33,340 nt of DNA from Streptomyces huasconensis (GCA_004010275.1 RBWT01000088.1:1-33340), one strand, 5' to 3'. Counted from the first letter of the stretch, positions 1-8,692 are shown. Translations and numbers: made by a program. Notes: generated from the sequence alone by a model not told the origin.

Positions 1-1286
1 GGAGCTGGGGCACTACTGGCGCCGAAGGCTCTGCGGGCGCTACCAGCGCGGCGGGCGCCGGGGGCCCTGAGGGAGCTTCCGGCAGGGCGGGCACTACAGC
101 TGCTACTGGCACGGCAGCCGCTAAGAGCTCAGCGGGTTCTGAGGGCGCCGGGCGCTCTGCCGAAGCCACGGGCACGGCGGGCGCCAGCGGCTCTGCGGGC
201 GCTACTAGCACGGCGGGCGCCGGGCGCTCTGCCGAAGCCACAGGCACGGCAGCCACCAACTATCCCGTGCGGGACCCGAAGGGTTGGCTGGTCACCGTGG
301 CCTGGCGCAAGTTCCTCGACGCGGCCCGGGCGGACGCCGCCCGCCGTCGGCGCGAGTGCCTCGTCGAGGAGGAGCCGGCGCCCGGCCCCTCCCCATCAGT
401 CGATGACACGCTCCAGCTGTACTTCCTCTGCGCCCACCCATCGCTGACACCGTCGTCCGCGGTCGCGCTCACGCTCCGCGCCGTCGGCGGACTGACCACC
501 CGACAGATCGCCCAGGCCTACCTCGTGCCCGAGGCGACCATGGCCCAGCGCATCAGCCGGGCCAAACGCACCGTCTCCGGCGTGCGGTTCGACCAGCCGG
601 GCGATGTCGCCACCGTCCTGCGCGTCCTCTATCTGGTCTTCAACGAGGGCTACTCCGGAGACATCGACCTCGCCGCCGAATCCATCCGGCTCACCCGGCA
701 GCTCGCTGCCGTGATCGACCACCCCGAGGTGGCCGGGCTGGTCGCCCTCATGCTGCTCCACCACGCCCGGCGCACCACCCGCACCGCTCCGGACGGCAGC
801 CTGGTGCCCCTCGCCGAGCAGGACCGCAGCCGGTGGGACACCGAGTCGATTGCCGAGGGCGTCCAGATCCTGCAGGCGGCCCTCGCCCGCGACCGGTTGG
901 GCGAGTTCCAGGCCCAGGCCGCCATCGCGGCGCTCCACGCCGACGCTCCCACCGCCGCGGAGACCGACTGGGTGCAGATCGTCGAGTGGTACGACGAACT
1001 CCTCCGTCTGACCGACAGCCCGATCGTCCGGCTCAACCGCGCCGTGGCCGTCGGCGAGGCCGATGGACCACGCGCCGGACTGGCAGCGCTCGCGGCGCTG
1101 AACAACTCGCTGCCCCGCTACGCCGCAGTGGCCGCCTACCTCCACGAACGCGACGGCGACCTGGCGACTGCCGCACAGTTGTACGCGGAGGCCGCCCACA
1201 AGGCACCCAGCCTCCCCGAACGCGATCACCTGACACGCCAAGCCGGCCGCCTCAACGCCCGGTTCAACACCCGTAAAGACAGCTGA
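1..1286 (+). CDS. ECF42-type RNA polymerase sigma factor, 5'-partial, with repeat insertion
   Basis: The frame is open from base 3 to the TGA at 1284-1286, so the start codon lies before the window. From about base 252 the protein reads like the SigJ/ECF42 group (COG4941): the stretch DPKGWLVTVAWRKFLDAAR is the second half of sigma region 2, GGLTTRQIAQAYLVPEATMAQRISRAK is the region 4 helix-turn-helix, and the long C-terminal extension with VQIVEWYDELL and RLNRAVAVGEADGP is the TPR-like tail typical of the group. Such factors usually sit beside a DGPF/YCII-domain protein, which could lie upstream of the window. Bases 3-251 encode about 83 residues made mostly of Gly, Ala, Ser and Thr with tandem repeats, at a point where relatives go almost directly from the region 2.2 helix to DPKGWL. 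An internal start (GTG at 267) would lose half of region 2, so a long protein is more likely. Function as a sigma factor is inferred from family membership. Confidence 0.85.
   Translation, partial: SWGTTGAEGSAGATSAAGAGGPEGASGRAGTTAATGTAAAKSSAGSEGAGRSAEATGTAGASGSAGATSTAGAGRSAEATGTAATNYPVRDPKGWLVTVAWRKFLDAARADAARRRRECLVEEEPAPGPSPSVDDTLQLYFLCAHPSLTPSSAVALTLRAVGGLTTRQIAQAYLVPEATMAQRISRAKRTVSGVRFDQPGDVATVLRVLYLVFNEGYSGDIDLAAESIRLTRQLAAVIDHPEVAGLVALMLLHHARRTTRTAPDGSLVPLAEQDRSRWDTESIAEGVQILQAALARDRLGEFQAQAAIAALHADAPTAAETDWVQIVEWYDELLRLTDSPIVRLNRAVAVGEADGPRAGLAALAALNNSLPRYAAVAAYLHERDGDLATAAQLYAEAAHKAPSLPERDHLTRQAGRLNARFNTRKDS
143..246 (+). repeat. 72-bp in-frame tandem repeat (Ala/Gly/Ser/Thr-rich)
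   Basis: A block starting at 143 recurs at 215, so the period is exactly 72 bp or 24 codons. Both copies encode GAGRSAEATGTA. Looser versions of the same Gly-Ala-Ser-Thr pattern fill bases 3-140. The array stays in the reading frame of the sigma factor and interrupts its region 2. Confidence 0.85.
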
Positions 1287-1335
1287 TAGGCCCTGCCCGG
1301 AACCAGCGTTTCGGCGGCCCCGGCCAGGCGAATCG

Positions 1336-2928
1336 TTACGCCGCTCCGGCACCCGTCAGCGACCGCACCTCGGTCTCGGCATGCTTGGCCTCGTCCGCGA
1401 CCTCCCGTGAAGTGACCGTGCCGAGCCAGCCCGCGAGGAAGCCCAGTGGGATGGAGACGAGCCCGGGGTTCTCCAACGGAAAGTACTGGAAGTCCCTCCC
1501 GGGGAAGAGGGAGTCGGGCCCTCCGGACACCACCGGCGAGAGCAGCACCAGTACGAGCGCGGGCAGCAGCCCTCCGTACACCGACCACACCGCCCCTCGC
1601 GTGGTGAAGTTCCGCCAGAACAGTGAGTACAGCAGCACCGGCAGATTGGCGGACGCGGCCACCGCGAAGGCGAGGCCCACCAGGAACGCCACGTTGAGGT
1701 CGCGTGCCAGAAGTCCGAGCCCGATCGCCAGTGCCCCGATCCCGACGGCGGCAACACGCGCCACCGCCACCTCGCTGCGCGGCTTCGCGCTCCGCCGCCG
1801 CAGGGAGGCGTACAAGTCGTGCGCCACCGAGGCCGAAGAGGCGAGCGTGATCCCGGCGACCACGGCAAGGATCGTGGCGAAGGCGATGGCGGCGACGATC
1901 GCGAACAGAACCGTTCCGCCAGTGGAGTCCGCGCCGCCGCCCAGGTCGAGCGCCAGCAGCGGAACTGCCGTGTTTCCCGCGGCGTTCGAGCCCCGCACCG
2001 CCTCGGACCCCACGATCGCCGCCGCACCGAAGCCCAGCACGATCGTCATCAGATAGAAGCTGCCGATGAGCCCGATGGACCAGACGACCGAGCGGCGCGC
2101 GGCCCGCGCGGTCGGCACGGTGTAGAAGCGGGACAAGATGTGCGGCAACCCTGCCGTGCCGAGCACCAGTGCCAGCCCGAGGCTGATGAAGTCGAGCCTG
2201 GCGGTCCAGTCACCCCCGTACTTCAGCCCTGGTGCCAGGAACCGCTCGCCATGATCGCTGCGGTCGGCGGCGGTGCGCAGCAGTTGGCCGAAGTCCCCAT
2301 GGAAACGCATGAGAACGAGCACCGTCAGCGCTATCGCACCACACATCAACAGGACCGCTTTGACGATCTGAATCCACGTGGTGGCCCGCATCCCTCCGAA
2401 CGACACATAGACCACCATGAGCGCGCCGACACCGACCACCGTCCACGTCTGTGCCGCCCCGCTCGTCCCACCGAGCAGCAGCGCGACCAATGAGCCGGCC
2501 CCCACTATCTGCGCCACCAGATAGAGAACGGACACGGTCACCGAGGAAGTTCCCGCCGCGATCCGCACCGGCCGCTCCCTCATCCGCGCGGCGACGACAT
2601 CGGCGAGCGTGAACCGTCCGCAGTTGCGCACCAGTTCGGCCACCAGGAAGAGCACGATGAGCCAGGCGACGAGGAAGCCCACCGAGTAGAGCAGACCGTC
2701 GTACCCGAAGAGAGCGATCAGCCCGGAGATGCCCAGGAAGGAAGCCGCCGACATGTAGTCACCGGCGACGGCGAAACCGTTCTCCATCGGGGAGAAGAGC
2801 CGCTCGCCCACATAGAACTCCTCGGGTGAGCCGTGCCGATGGCGACTCACCCACGTCGTGATCGCCAGCGTCACTGCCACGAAGACGCCGAACAGGACGA
2901 GCGCGAGAGTCTGATGATCACCGGTCAT
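1336..2928 (-). CDS. Sodium:solute symporter (SSS family, acetate/organic-acid permease type)
   Basis: A 530-residue integral membrane protein of the SSS family, closest in style to ActP/MctC cation-acetate or monocarboxylate permeases. It has about 13 hydrophobic segments. Family hallmarks visible are SPEEFYVGERLFSPMENGFA near the N-terminus, followed by AGDYMSAASFLGISG, the region around the first sodium-site helix, and GTAGLPHILSRFYTVP in the middle. The ATG at 2928 is chosen because AGGAGGGGG lies just upstream and because it overlaps the stop of the DUF485 gene as ATGA, a usual sign of translational coupling; the frame runs further upstream but only antisense-like sequence is there. The DUF485 partner is the typical companion of this transporter type (as yjcH with actP). 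The actual substrate (acetate, pyruvate, propionate or another small acid) cannot be read from the sequence. Confidence 0.9.
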   Translation of the reverse strand: MTGDHQTLALVLFGVFVAVTLAITTWVSRHRHGSPEEFYVGERLFSPMENGFAVAGDYMSAASFLGISGLIALFGYDGLLYSVGFLVAWLIVLFLVAELVRNCGRFTLADVVAARMRERPVRIAAGTSSVTVSVLYLVAQIVGAGSLVALLLGGTSGAAQTWTVVGVGALMVVYVSFGGMRATTWIQIVKAVLLMCGAIALTVLVLMRFHGDFGQLLRTAADRSDHGERFLAPGLKYGGDWTARLDFISLGLALVLGTAGLPHILSRFYTVPTARAARRSVVWSIGLIGSFYLMTIVLGFGAAAIVGSEAVRGSNAAGNTAVPLLALDLGGGADSTGGTVLFAIVAAIAFATILAVVAGITLASSASVAHDLYASLRRRSAKPRSEVAVARVAAVGIGALAIGLGLLARDLNVAFLVGLAFAVAASANLPVLLYSLFWRNFTTRGAVWSVYGGLLPALVLVLLSPVVSGGPDSLFPGRDFQYFPLENPGLVSIPLGFLAGWLGTVTSREVADEAKHAETEVRSLTGAGAA

Positions 2929-3473
2929 CGCTCCCCCTCCTGCTCCCGCGCGCCGCTCCGCACCCGGTGTCGCTCCTGTTGTCTGATCCACTTCCGCCTC
3001 TGCTCGAACACCGTCCACCGGAGATCGAGAGCCGCCCGGTCCCTGCGCAGTCGGGCATGCCGGGCATACGCCCAGGTCAGCAGGAACGTCGTGAGGAACT
3101 GTCCGAGCCCTGCCACCAACCCCACGTTCACCGCTCCCGCGACTGGCCGTGCCATCAGGTCCGGCGCCGCCGTCGCGGTCACGACATACGCCACGTACCA
3201 GGCGAGGAAGACGGCAACGGCGGGGAAGGCGAACCTCCGGTAACGGCTGCGCACCTCCTGGAAAGCCTCGCTGCGCTGCACTTCCAAGTAGATGTCCGCC
3301 GCACTCGCGCCTTGCTGCCGCAGGGCGGACCGGGGTGCCACCACGGGAGCCGGGGCGCCCGTGCCGTCCAACTCCCCCCACCCGGAGAGCAGCGCGTCAC
3401 ACCAGGGATCTCTCAGATCACCGGCCGGGCTCCGGTCGGCCCGGCCCGCACCGATATCGGGACCGTCGTGCAT
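2925..3473 (-). CDS. DUF485 family membrane protein, symporter partner
   Basis: A 182-residue protein with a hydrophilic N-terminal half and two membrane segments in the DUF485 core: the block RSEAFQEVRSRYRRFAFP precedes the first (AVAVFLAWYVAYVVTATAA), and the second is VGLVAGLGQFLTTFLLTWAYARHA. The tail is basic. DUF485 proteins are encoded directly upstream of SSS acetate-type symporters, as here, where the TGA overlaps the symporter ATG by four bases. The start at 3473 has AAGGAG upstream; an ORF start at 3551 would lie in the gap and lacks support. The role is probably assembly or modulation of the permease, which is inferred from the gene pair. Confidence 0.88.
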   Translation of the reverse strand: MHDGPDIGAGRADRSPAGDLRDPWCDALLSGWGELDGTGAPAPVVAPRSALRQQGASAADIYLEVQRSEAFQEVRSRYRRFAFPAVAVFLAWYVAYVVTATAAPDLMARPVAGAVNVGLVAGLGQFLTTFLLTWAYARHARLRRDRAALDLRWTVFEQRRKWIRQQERHRVRSGAREQEGER

Positions 3474-3546
3474 CTCCACCGAACTCTCCTTGCCCGCAGC
3501 CCTGTTCGACCGCGTGCCCAAGGATGGGCAGATCGGGTAGATCCCT

Positions 3547-3588
3547 GACACTTCTCGTGAGGCTCTTCACTCCATCAGGTGAAGTGTC
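3547..3588. promoter_or_regulatory. Nested inverted repeats between response regulator and DUF485 gene
   Basis: GACACTTC at 3547-3554 pairs with GAAGTGTC at 3581-3588. Inside it, CTTCAC (3565-3570) and GTGAAG (3579-3584) form a second inverted repeat with an 8-bp spacer. The element starts 2 bp past the response-regulator stop and lies about 75 bp upstream of the DUF485 start. It may be an attenuating hairpin or the operator of the adjacent regulator. Confidence 0.4.
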
Positions 3589-3589
3589 G

Positions 3590-4243
3590 TCAGGTACGGC
3601 CACCTCCTGACGGTTTTACGAGGCCATGCCGATAGGCGTAGCGGACGGCCTGCGCGCGATCTTTGAGGCCGGCCTTCGCGAAGAGGTTGTTGATGTGGGT
3701 CTTCACGGTCGCGGTGGAGACGTGCAGAGCGCGGGCGATCTCGTGGTTCGACATGCCCTCCGCGATCAGGATGAGCACCTCGGTCTCCCGCGCGGTGAGT
3801 CCGTCGGGAGGCTCGGCGGCAGGGGTCGAGTCGGGCTCCGCCAACCGCTCCAGGAGCCTCCGTTGGATCTTCGGAGAGAGGCCGGCGTCCCCCGAAAGAA
3901 CGTCCTCCACTGCCCGCACGATCTCGTCCCCACCAGCGTCTTTCGTCAGGTACCCGCGGGCACCTGCCTTGAGCGCCGGAAACAGCGAGTCGTCGTCGGC
4001 GTAGGTGGTGAGCACCACGACCTGTGTCCCCGGATGCTCAGCACGGATGCGCCGGGTGGCCTCCGCCCCGTCACAGCGAGGCATGCGCAGGTCCATCAGC
4101 GCCACATCCGGGGCGAGTTCGGCGACCAAACGGACAGCCTCCTCACCGTCGCAGGCGGCCCCGACGACCTCGATACCGGGCAGCAGCCCCAGCAGCATCA
4201 CGATTCCCTCACGCACAACAGTCTGATCGTCGACCACAATCAC
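3590..4243 (-). CDS. NarL/FixJ-family response regulator
   Basis: A 217-residue two-component regulator. The receiver domain spans residues 1-115: acidic pocket D5-D6, phosphoacceptor D51 in LMDLRMP, the switch threonine in VVVLTTYADDD (79-80) and K101 in GYLTKDAG. A LuxR-type helix-turn-helix covers about 149-209 (LTARETEVLILIAEG, then HVSTATVKTHINNLFAKAGL). The chosen GTG gives an N-terminus VIVVDDQ, normal for the family; no ATG occurs in frame upstream and the kinase stop is 88 bp away. It lies directly downstream of its cognate DesK-type kinase and upstream of the DUF485-symporter pair, so control of that transporter is the natural inference. Confidence 0.92.
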   Translation of the reverse strand: MIVVDDQTVVREGIVMLLGLLPGIEVVGAACDGEEAVRLVAELAPDVALMDLRMPRCDGAEATRRIRAEHPGTQVVVLTTYADDDSLFPALKAGARGYLTKDAGGDEIVRAVEDVLSGDAGLSPKIQRRLLERLAEPDSTPAAEPPDGLTARETEVLILIAEGMSNHEIARALHVSTATVKTHINNLFAKAGLKDRAQAVRYAYRHGLVKPSGGGRT

Positions 4244-4331
4244 CCGCGCGGTGGCCTTCCTCCCTCCCCTCCCGTGACTTCCGATCTTTCGTCCCGGCTG
4301 TCCACCGTCCCGGCGGCGCCGTCCTCCCGCG

Positions 4332-5476
4332 TCATCCCGGCACCCTCAGCGTCACCACGAAGCCCTCCTCGCCCGGCCCTGCCTCCAGAGATCCGCCCAG
4401 CAGCTCGGCTCGTTCGCGCATCCCCAGCAGACCGTATCCGGCCCCGGACGAGGCCAGCTCCCCCGGCGGCTGCCCGCCCGAATCCCTTATGTCCAACCGC
4501 ACTTCACGCTCCCCGTACTCAAGGCACACCTGGATCTTCGCGCCAGGCGCGTGCTTGCGTACGTTCGTCAGGGCCTCTTGGGCCACCCTGCGTACCGCCT
4601 GCGAGGCCTCGGCAGACAGAGCACGCGGGTCACCCGCAACAGTGACCGAGGCGCGGTCCGCCGTGACCAGTTCGCGCAGGAAGTCCTCCACCGGGCTCAT
4701 CTCCCCGCGCAACGCGGACAGCGCCTGTCTGGTCTCGGCGAGCCCTTCCCTGGCCATGGAACGCGCCGCGACCACCCGGTCCAGGATCTGCTGCTTGGTC
4801 GCGTCCCCCTCGATCAACAGCCGGGCCGCCTCCAGATGGACGAGCTGCGCGGAGAGGCTGTGGGCGAGTACATCGTGGATCTCACGGGCGATGCGGCCCC
4901 GCTCCGCCAGCGCGGCCGACTCCGCTTCCGCGGCACGTGCCGCCCGCTCCTGGGCGAGCAACCGATGAGCGCTGCCCCGCGCCTCGGCGTCCAACCGCAG
5001 GGTATAACCAGCGAGCACGAGCCCGACGACGGTCAGTCCGGTGGTGAGCGGGCTGTCCGTGTTGGACGACGCGTACCCGGCCATCGCCACCACGACACAG
5101 GGTGCACCTGCGGCCAGCGGCAGCCGCTCCAACGCGGAGACGGCGACCCGAACCACAGCACCAGGGCCAGCACCCCCCACCCACCCAGGTCCGCGACGAG
5201 CCCGGCACCCAGGAGCAGCGTCATCAGCGCCAGGGAAGGCCACAGCCGATGGGCGAACGAGACCCGGAAGAAGGCCCACCCCGCCCAGGAGACCCCCAGG
5301 ACCACGGCGATGCCAGCTACCAAGTGCCAGCCGCGGTTCCCGTGGAGCGCGTTCCACAGCAGGATGCCCAGGATGATCGCGCGGAGGACCCCGACGAACC
5401 ACAGCCGGGCCAGGCTCATGCTTTCCCAGGCGAGCGCCTCCTTGGAGGGCCACCTCGTCCATCGGTCCCAGCTCAC
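4332..5476 (-). CDS. DesK/NarX-type sensor histidine kinase (apparent frameshift)
   Basis: Two frames must be joined to give the whole protein of about 381 residues. The N-terminal frame starts at GTG 5476, which overlaps the upstream stop as GTGA and has AAGGA before it. It encodes several membrane helices (LWFVGVLRAIILGILLW, LVAGIAVVLGVSWAGW, LALMTLLLGAGLVADLGGWG). The C-terminal frame has AVSALERLPLAAG, another helix, the HisKA_3 phosphoacceptor motif REIHDVLAHSLSAQL and an HATPase domain (QEALTNVRKHA, DSGGQ, GYGLLGMRERAELLGG). The frames meet at a run of three G (plus-strand CCC 5147-5149); one more G would restore LVLWFG-VAVSALE. Given similar events in the essential hrdB gene, sequence error is more likely than true inactivation. 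It should phosphorylate the adjacent regulator in response to an unknown signal. Confidence 0.85.
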
Positions 5477-5703
5477 ACGAGATCCTTCCGCGTTGGCGCG
5501 TACGCCGTGTCCGCCCTGCCGTATGCGGGGCGCCAGGTGGCGGTGCGTCGTATGAGCCGGCCGCCGCGGGCCGGCGCTGCGGCCCGGGTTCCCAGGCCAA
5601 GGAGCAGTCCGGAGGCGAGCAGGGGCACGGCCGCCGCTTGGTGGCCGGGGTCGGTCAGCGACAGGACAGCACAGATCACCAGCGTGGCGGCGAGCACAGG
5701 CAT
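5473..5703 (-). CDS. Small membrane protein, first gene of the two-component operon
   Basis: A 76-residue protein with an N-terminal hydrophobic pair (MPVLAATLVICAVLSL and AAAVPLLASGLLLGLG) and a basic, Arg-rich tail ending in TRKDLV. It has no catalytic motif that I recognise. Its TGA overlaps the GTG start of the histidine kinase (GTGA), so it is almost certainly co-translated with it. It may be an accessory or sensing partner of the kinase, which is inference from position only. Confidence 0.6.
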   Translation of the reverse strand: MPVLAATLVICAVLSLTDPGHQAAAVPLLASGLLLGLGTRAAAPARGGRLIRRTATWRPAYGRADTAYAPTRKDLV

Positions 5704-5821
5704 GTCGGCCTCCGTGCGATGAGGGTGGACGCATCCGATCCGAGAGGGATCGACGCCTTCGACGCTACGGAAATCGCCTGGTCACGGTATCGGAGCAGGG
5801 GTGGAACAAGGGTGGAGCCGT

Positions 5822-5845
5822 GCTCTCCACCCGCGGGTGGAGAGC
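5822..5845. terminator. 24-bp perfect palindrome downstream of parE
   Basis: GCTCTCCACCCG is followed directly by its reverse complement. It starts about 55 bp past the parE stop and 119 bp before the small-membrane-protein start, both on the minus strand. A terminator for parE is likely. However, GGGTGGA also occurs at 5799 and 5810 beside the palindrome, so an operator for the downstream operon is a real alternative. Confidence 0.5.
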
Positions 5846-5898
5846 AGGCTCCCGTGCCGTCTGAGTCGGCGACCCAGCAGCGCGTCCCTCGTCCTTTG

Positions 5899-8022
5899 CT
5901 ACGCGTCGATGCGCGAGCGGTCCAGCGTCGCCGCCGAGCTGGTGATGAATTCCTTGCGCGGCGCGACGTCGTTGCCCATCAACAGGTCGAAGACCTGCTC
6001 GGCCGAGTCCAGGTCGGAGATGTTGATCCGCCGCAGCGTCCGGAAGCGCGGGTCCATCGTGGTCTCGGCCAGCTGGTCGGCGTCCATCTCACCGAGGCCC
6101 TTGTACCGCTGGATCGAGTCCTTGTACCGCACGTTCTTGCGCTGCATCTCGAGCAGCGTCTCACGCAGCTCACGGTCCGAGTACGTGTAGACGTACTTGT
6201 CCTGCCCCTTCTTGGGCTGGCTGAGTTCGATGCGGTGCAGCGGCGGCACCGCCGCGAACACCCGCCCCGCCTCGACCATGGGCCGCATGTACCGCTGGAA
6301 CAGCGTCAGCAGCAGGATTCGGATGTGCGCGCCGTCGACGTCGGCATCGACGAGCAGAATGATCTTCCCATACCGCGCCGCGTCGATGTCGAAGGTCCGG
6401 CCGGACCCGGCTCCTATGACCTGGATGATCGCGCCGCACTCGGCGTTCTTCAGCATGTCCGTCACGGACGCCTTCTGAACGTTGAGGATCTTGCCTCGGA
6501 TCGGCAGCAGTGCCTGGAACTCGGAGTTCCGCGCGAGCTTGGCCGTACCGAGCGCGGAGTCGCCCTCGACGATGAAAAGCTCGCTGCGCTCCACGTCGTC
6601 ACTGCGGCAGTCCGCGAGCTTGGCGGGCAGCGACGAGGACTCCAGCGCGGTCTTCCGGCGCTGGGCGTCCTTGTGCTGGCGGGCCGCGATGCGCGTCCGG
6701 GCGGCGGCGACCGCCTTGTCCATGACGGCGCGGGCCTGCGCCTTCGCGTCGCGCTTGGTCGACGTCAGGAACGCCTTGAGCTCCTTGGCGATGACATTGG
6801 CGACGATGCGGTTGGCCGCGGAGGTGCCCAGCACCTCCTTGGTCTGGCCCTCGAACTGCGGCTCGGCGAGACGCACCGTGACGACGGCCGTGAGGCCTTC
6901 CAGGGCGTCATCCTTGACGATGTCGTCCTCAGCGACGCGCAGCACCTTCTGGGTGCGCATCACCTCGTTCATCGTCTTGGTGAGGGAGCGCTCGAAGCCC
7001 GTCACGTGAGTGCCGCCCTTGGGGGTGGCGATGATGTTGACGAAGGACCGGACGGTCGTGTCGTACCCGGTGCCCCATCGCAGTGCCACGTCCACGCCGA
7101 GCTCACGGGTGACCTCCGTGGGGGTCATCTGGCCGTGGTCGTCGAGGACCGGCACCGTCTCCTTGAAGGTGCCCTGCCCGGAGAAGCGGAGGACGTCACA
7201 GACGGCCTTGTCCTGAGCCAGGTACTCGCAGAACTCGCTGATGCCGCCGTCGAAGCGGAAGGATTCCTCGCCCTTCGTGCCGCCCTCGCCAAGGCCGAAT
7301 TCGTCGCGCACGACGATGGTCAGGCCCGGCACAAGGAAGGCGGTTTGCCGGGCGCGCTGGTGCAGGTTCTCCAGCGACAGCTTGGCGTCCTTCAGGAAGA
7401 TCTGCCGATCCGCCCAGTAACGCACGCGCGTACCGGTGCGTGTCTTGGGGATCTTCTTGACCTTGGTGAGCTTCGCCGACGGGTCGAAGGGCGCCTCGGG
7501 TCCCATCTTGGCGAAAGCACCGGGGACGCCGCGCCGGAAGCTGATGGCGTGCGTGTGCCCGGCTCGGTCCACCTCGACGTCGAGGCGCGCGGAGAGCGCG
7601 TTCACCACGGAGGCGCCCACGCCGTGCAGACCGCCGGAGGCGGCGTAGGAGCCACCGCCGAACTTGCCGCCGGCGTGGAGCTTGGTCATGACGACCTCGA
7701 CTCCGGAAAGGCCGGTCTTGGGCTCGACATCCACGGGGATGCCCCGGCCGTTGTCCCGGACCTCCACGGAGGCGTCGTCGTGGAGGATGACCTCGATGCG
7801 GTCGCAGTACCCGCCCAGGGCCTCGTCGACGGAGTTGTCGATGATCTCCCAGAGGCAGTGCATCAGGCCGCGGCTGTCCGTCGACCCGATGTACATGCCC
7901 GGGCGCTTACGGACGGCCTCGAGCCCCTCCAGGACGAGCAGGTGCCGCGCGGTGTAGTTGGAACCGTCCCGGTCTGCTCCGGTCAGCAATGCTGTGGACG
8001 GCACGGACGTCTCGGCGGTCAC
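5899..8022 (-). CDS. parE: DNA topoisomerase IV subunit B (GyrB/ParE family ATPase)
   Basis: A 707-residue type IIA topoisomerase ATPase subunit. The GHKL ATPase occupies about residues 20-240: YIGSTDSRGLMHCLWEIIDNSVDEA (about 45-68), RDNGRGIPVD (about 89-98) and the lid GGLHGVGASVVNALS (about 130-144). The transducer domain follows, then Toprim with IVEGDSA (about 486) and the metal motif DADVDG (about 557). The C-terminus has QRYKGLGEMDADQLAETTMDP. Length and sequence suit actinobacterial ParE, the second GyrB-like protein beside true GyrB. With ParC it decatenates daughter chromosomes. The GTG at 8022 has GAGGAG upstream. No parC is in the window; in Streptomyces it lies elsewhere nearby. 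Assignment as ParE rather than GyrB rests on the hrdB-protease neighbourhood and N-terminal sequence. Confidence 0.93.
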   Translation of the reverse strand: MTAETSVPSTALLTGADRDGSNYTARHLLVLEGLEAVRKRPGMYIGSTDSRGLMHCLWEIIDNSVDEALGGYCDRIEVILHDDASVEVRDNGRGIPVDVEPKTGLSGVEVVMTKLHAGGKFGGGSYAASGGLHGVGASVVNALSARLDVEVDRAGHTHAISFRRGVPGAFAKMGPEAPFDPSAKLTKVKKIPKTRTGTRVRYWADRQIFLKDAKLSLENLHQRARQTAFLVPGLTIVVRDEFGLGEGGTKGEESFRFDGGISEFCEYLAQDKAVCDVLRFSGQGTFKETVPVLDDHGQMTPTEVTRELGVDVALRWGTGYDTTVRSFVNIIATPKGGTHVTGFERSLTKTMNEVMRTQKVLRVAEDDIVKDDALEGLTAVVTVRLAEPQFEGQTKEVLGTSAANRIVANVIAKELKAFLTSTKRDAKAQARAVMDKAVAAARTRIAARQHKDAQRRKTALESSSLPAKLADCRSDDVERSELFIVEGDSALGTAKLARNSEFQALLPIRGKILNVQKASVTDMLKNAECGAIIQVIGAGSGRTFDIDAARYGKIILLVDADVDGAHIRILLLTLFQRYMRPMVEAGRVFAAVPPLHRIELSQPKKGQDKYVYTYSDRELRETLLEMQRKNVRYKDSIQRYKGLGEMDADQLAETTMDPRFRTLRRINISDLDSAEQVFDLLMGNDVAPRKEFITSSAATLDRSRIDA

Positions 8023-8461
8023 GCGGTTCGCTCCTCGCTGAATTTCAAGGGGGGTCCTTTGGGGTAAGGACGCGGCTTCGGTTGCCCGTCAGAGGGTACC
8101 GAGGCCTGGTAGAGCCGTTGTCACGCCACCCTCGTCGCAACTCAGACTAGCCCAGCCTCGCATACATGTTCGATCGCTCGATGGGGTGAAGCGCACGTCA
8201 CGTTCCCTTCGAGGCATGAACCATTTAGGCTCCGGGCACGTCCTCATGAACAACCGGCAACCCAGCCGGGAGGACACCGACCTGCCAGACAGCGCGAACC
8301 CGTAAGACGTAACAGACGCAATACGGCACATTCGCCGCCAACCGGCAACGGACAACCTCCTCAAAAAGAAATTTCGAGGAAAAGCCGCGAGCGGGAACGT
8401 TTTCGGCCTGGTTGGATGTTGACCCTGGTACGACAGCTCGTCGAGCTAGAGAAGAGGCGAC
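8023..8461. promoter_or_regulatory. Divergent intergenic region, parE and DUF7455 gene
   Basis: This 439-bp gap holds the leaders of both flanking genes. A small hairpin GTCCTT/AAGGAC at 8054-8059 and 8066-8071 lies in the parE leader about 30 bp before its start. The part at 8330-8420 is locally richer in A/T, consistent with promoters, but I cannot fix -35 and -10 boxes with confidence. No gene-like frame is visible. Confidence 0.4.
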
Positions 8462-8692
8462 GTGACTACTGTTCTGACCCCCGCGAGCCCCCTGACGGCC
8501 GCTGATCGCTGCGACCGCTGCGGCGCCCAGGCATACCTGCGCGTCGTCCTGCTGAGCGGCGGCGAACTGCTCTTCTGCGCCCACCATGGCCGCAAGTTCG
8601 AGCCGGAACTCAAGAAGATCGCCGCTGAGATACAGGACGAGACGGAGCGCCTGACCGCCGTTCCGGAGAGCACCACCGAAGAGGAACGCTGA
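8462..8692 (+). CDS. Small zinc-ribbon-like protein (DUF7455 type)
   Basis: A 76-residue protein with CDRC (C17, C20) and, after a short beta-rich stretch, FCAHH (C39, H42): a CxxC...CxxH arrangement that should bind one zinc ion. The C-terminal part is a charged helix (FEPELKKIAAEIQDETERL). The pattern is that of a widely conserved small actinomycete protein family of unknown function often found next to hrdB and parE. Start is GTG at 8462 with GAGAAGAGG upstream. It is the only plus-strand gene between parE and whiH. Confidence 0.85.
   Translation: MTTVLTPASPLTAADRCDRCGAQAYLRVVLLSGGELLFCAHHGRKFEPELKKIAAEIQDETERLTAVPESTTEEER

Noticed and set aside
4332..5600. Kinase starting at 5600 in a single frame
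   Set aside because: The first part of that frame is Arg/Pro/Gly-rich with no membrane helix, while the true sensor helices are in the next frame from 5476.
5638..8067. Very long plus-strand open frame opposite parE
   Set aside because: It lacks motifs and has Val/Asp/Gly/Arg-rich antisense composition; parE on the other strand has full domain support. It is a high-GC shadow.
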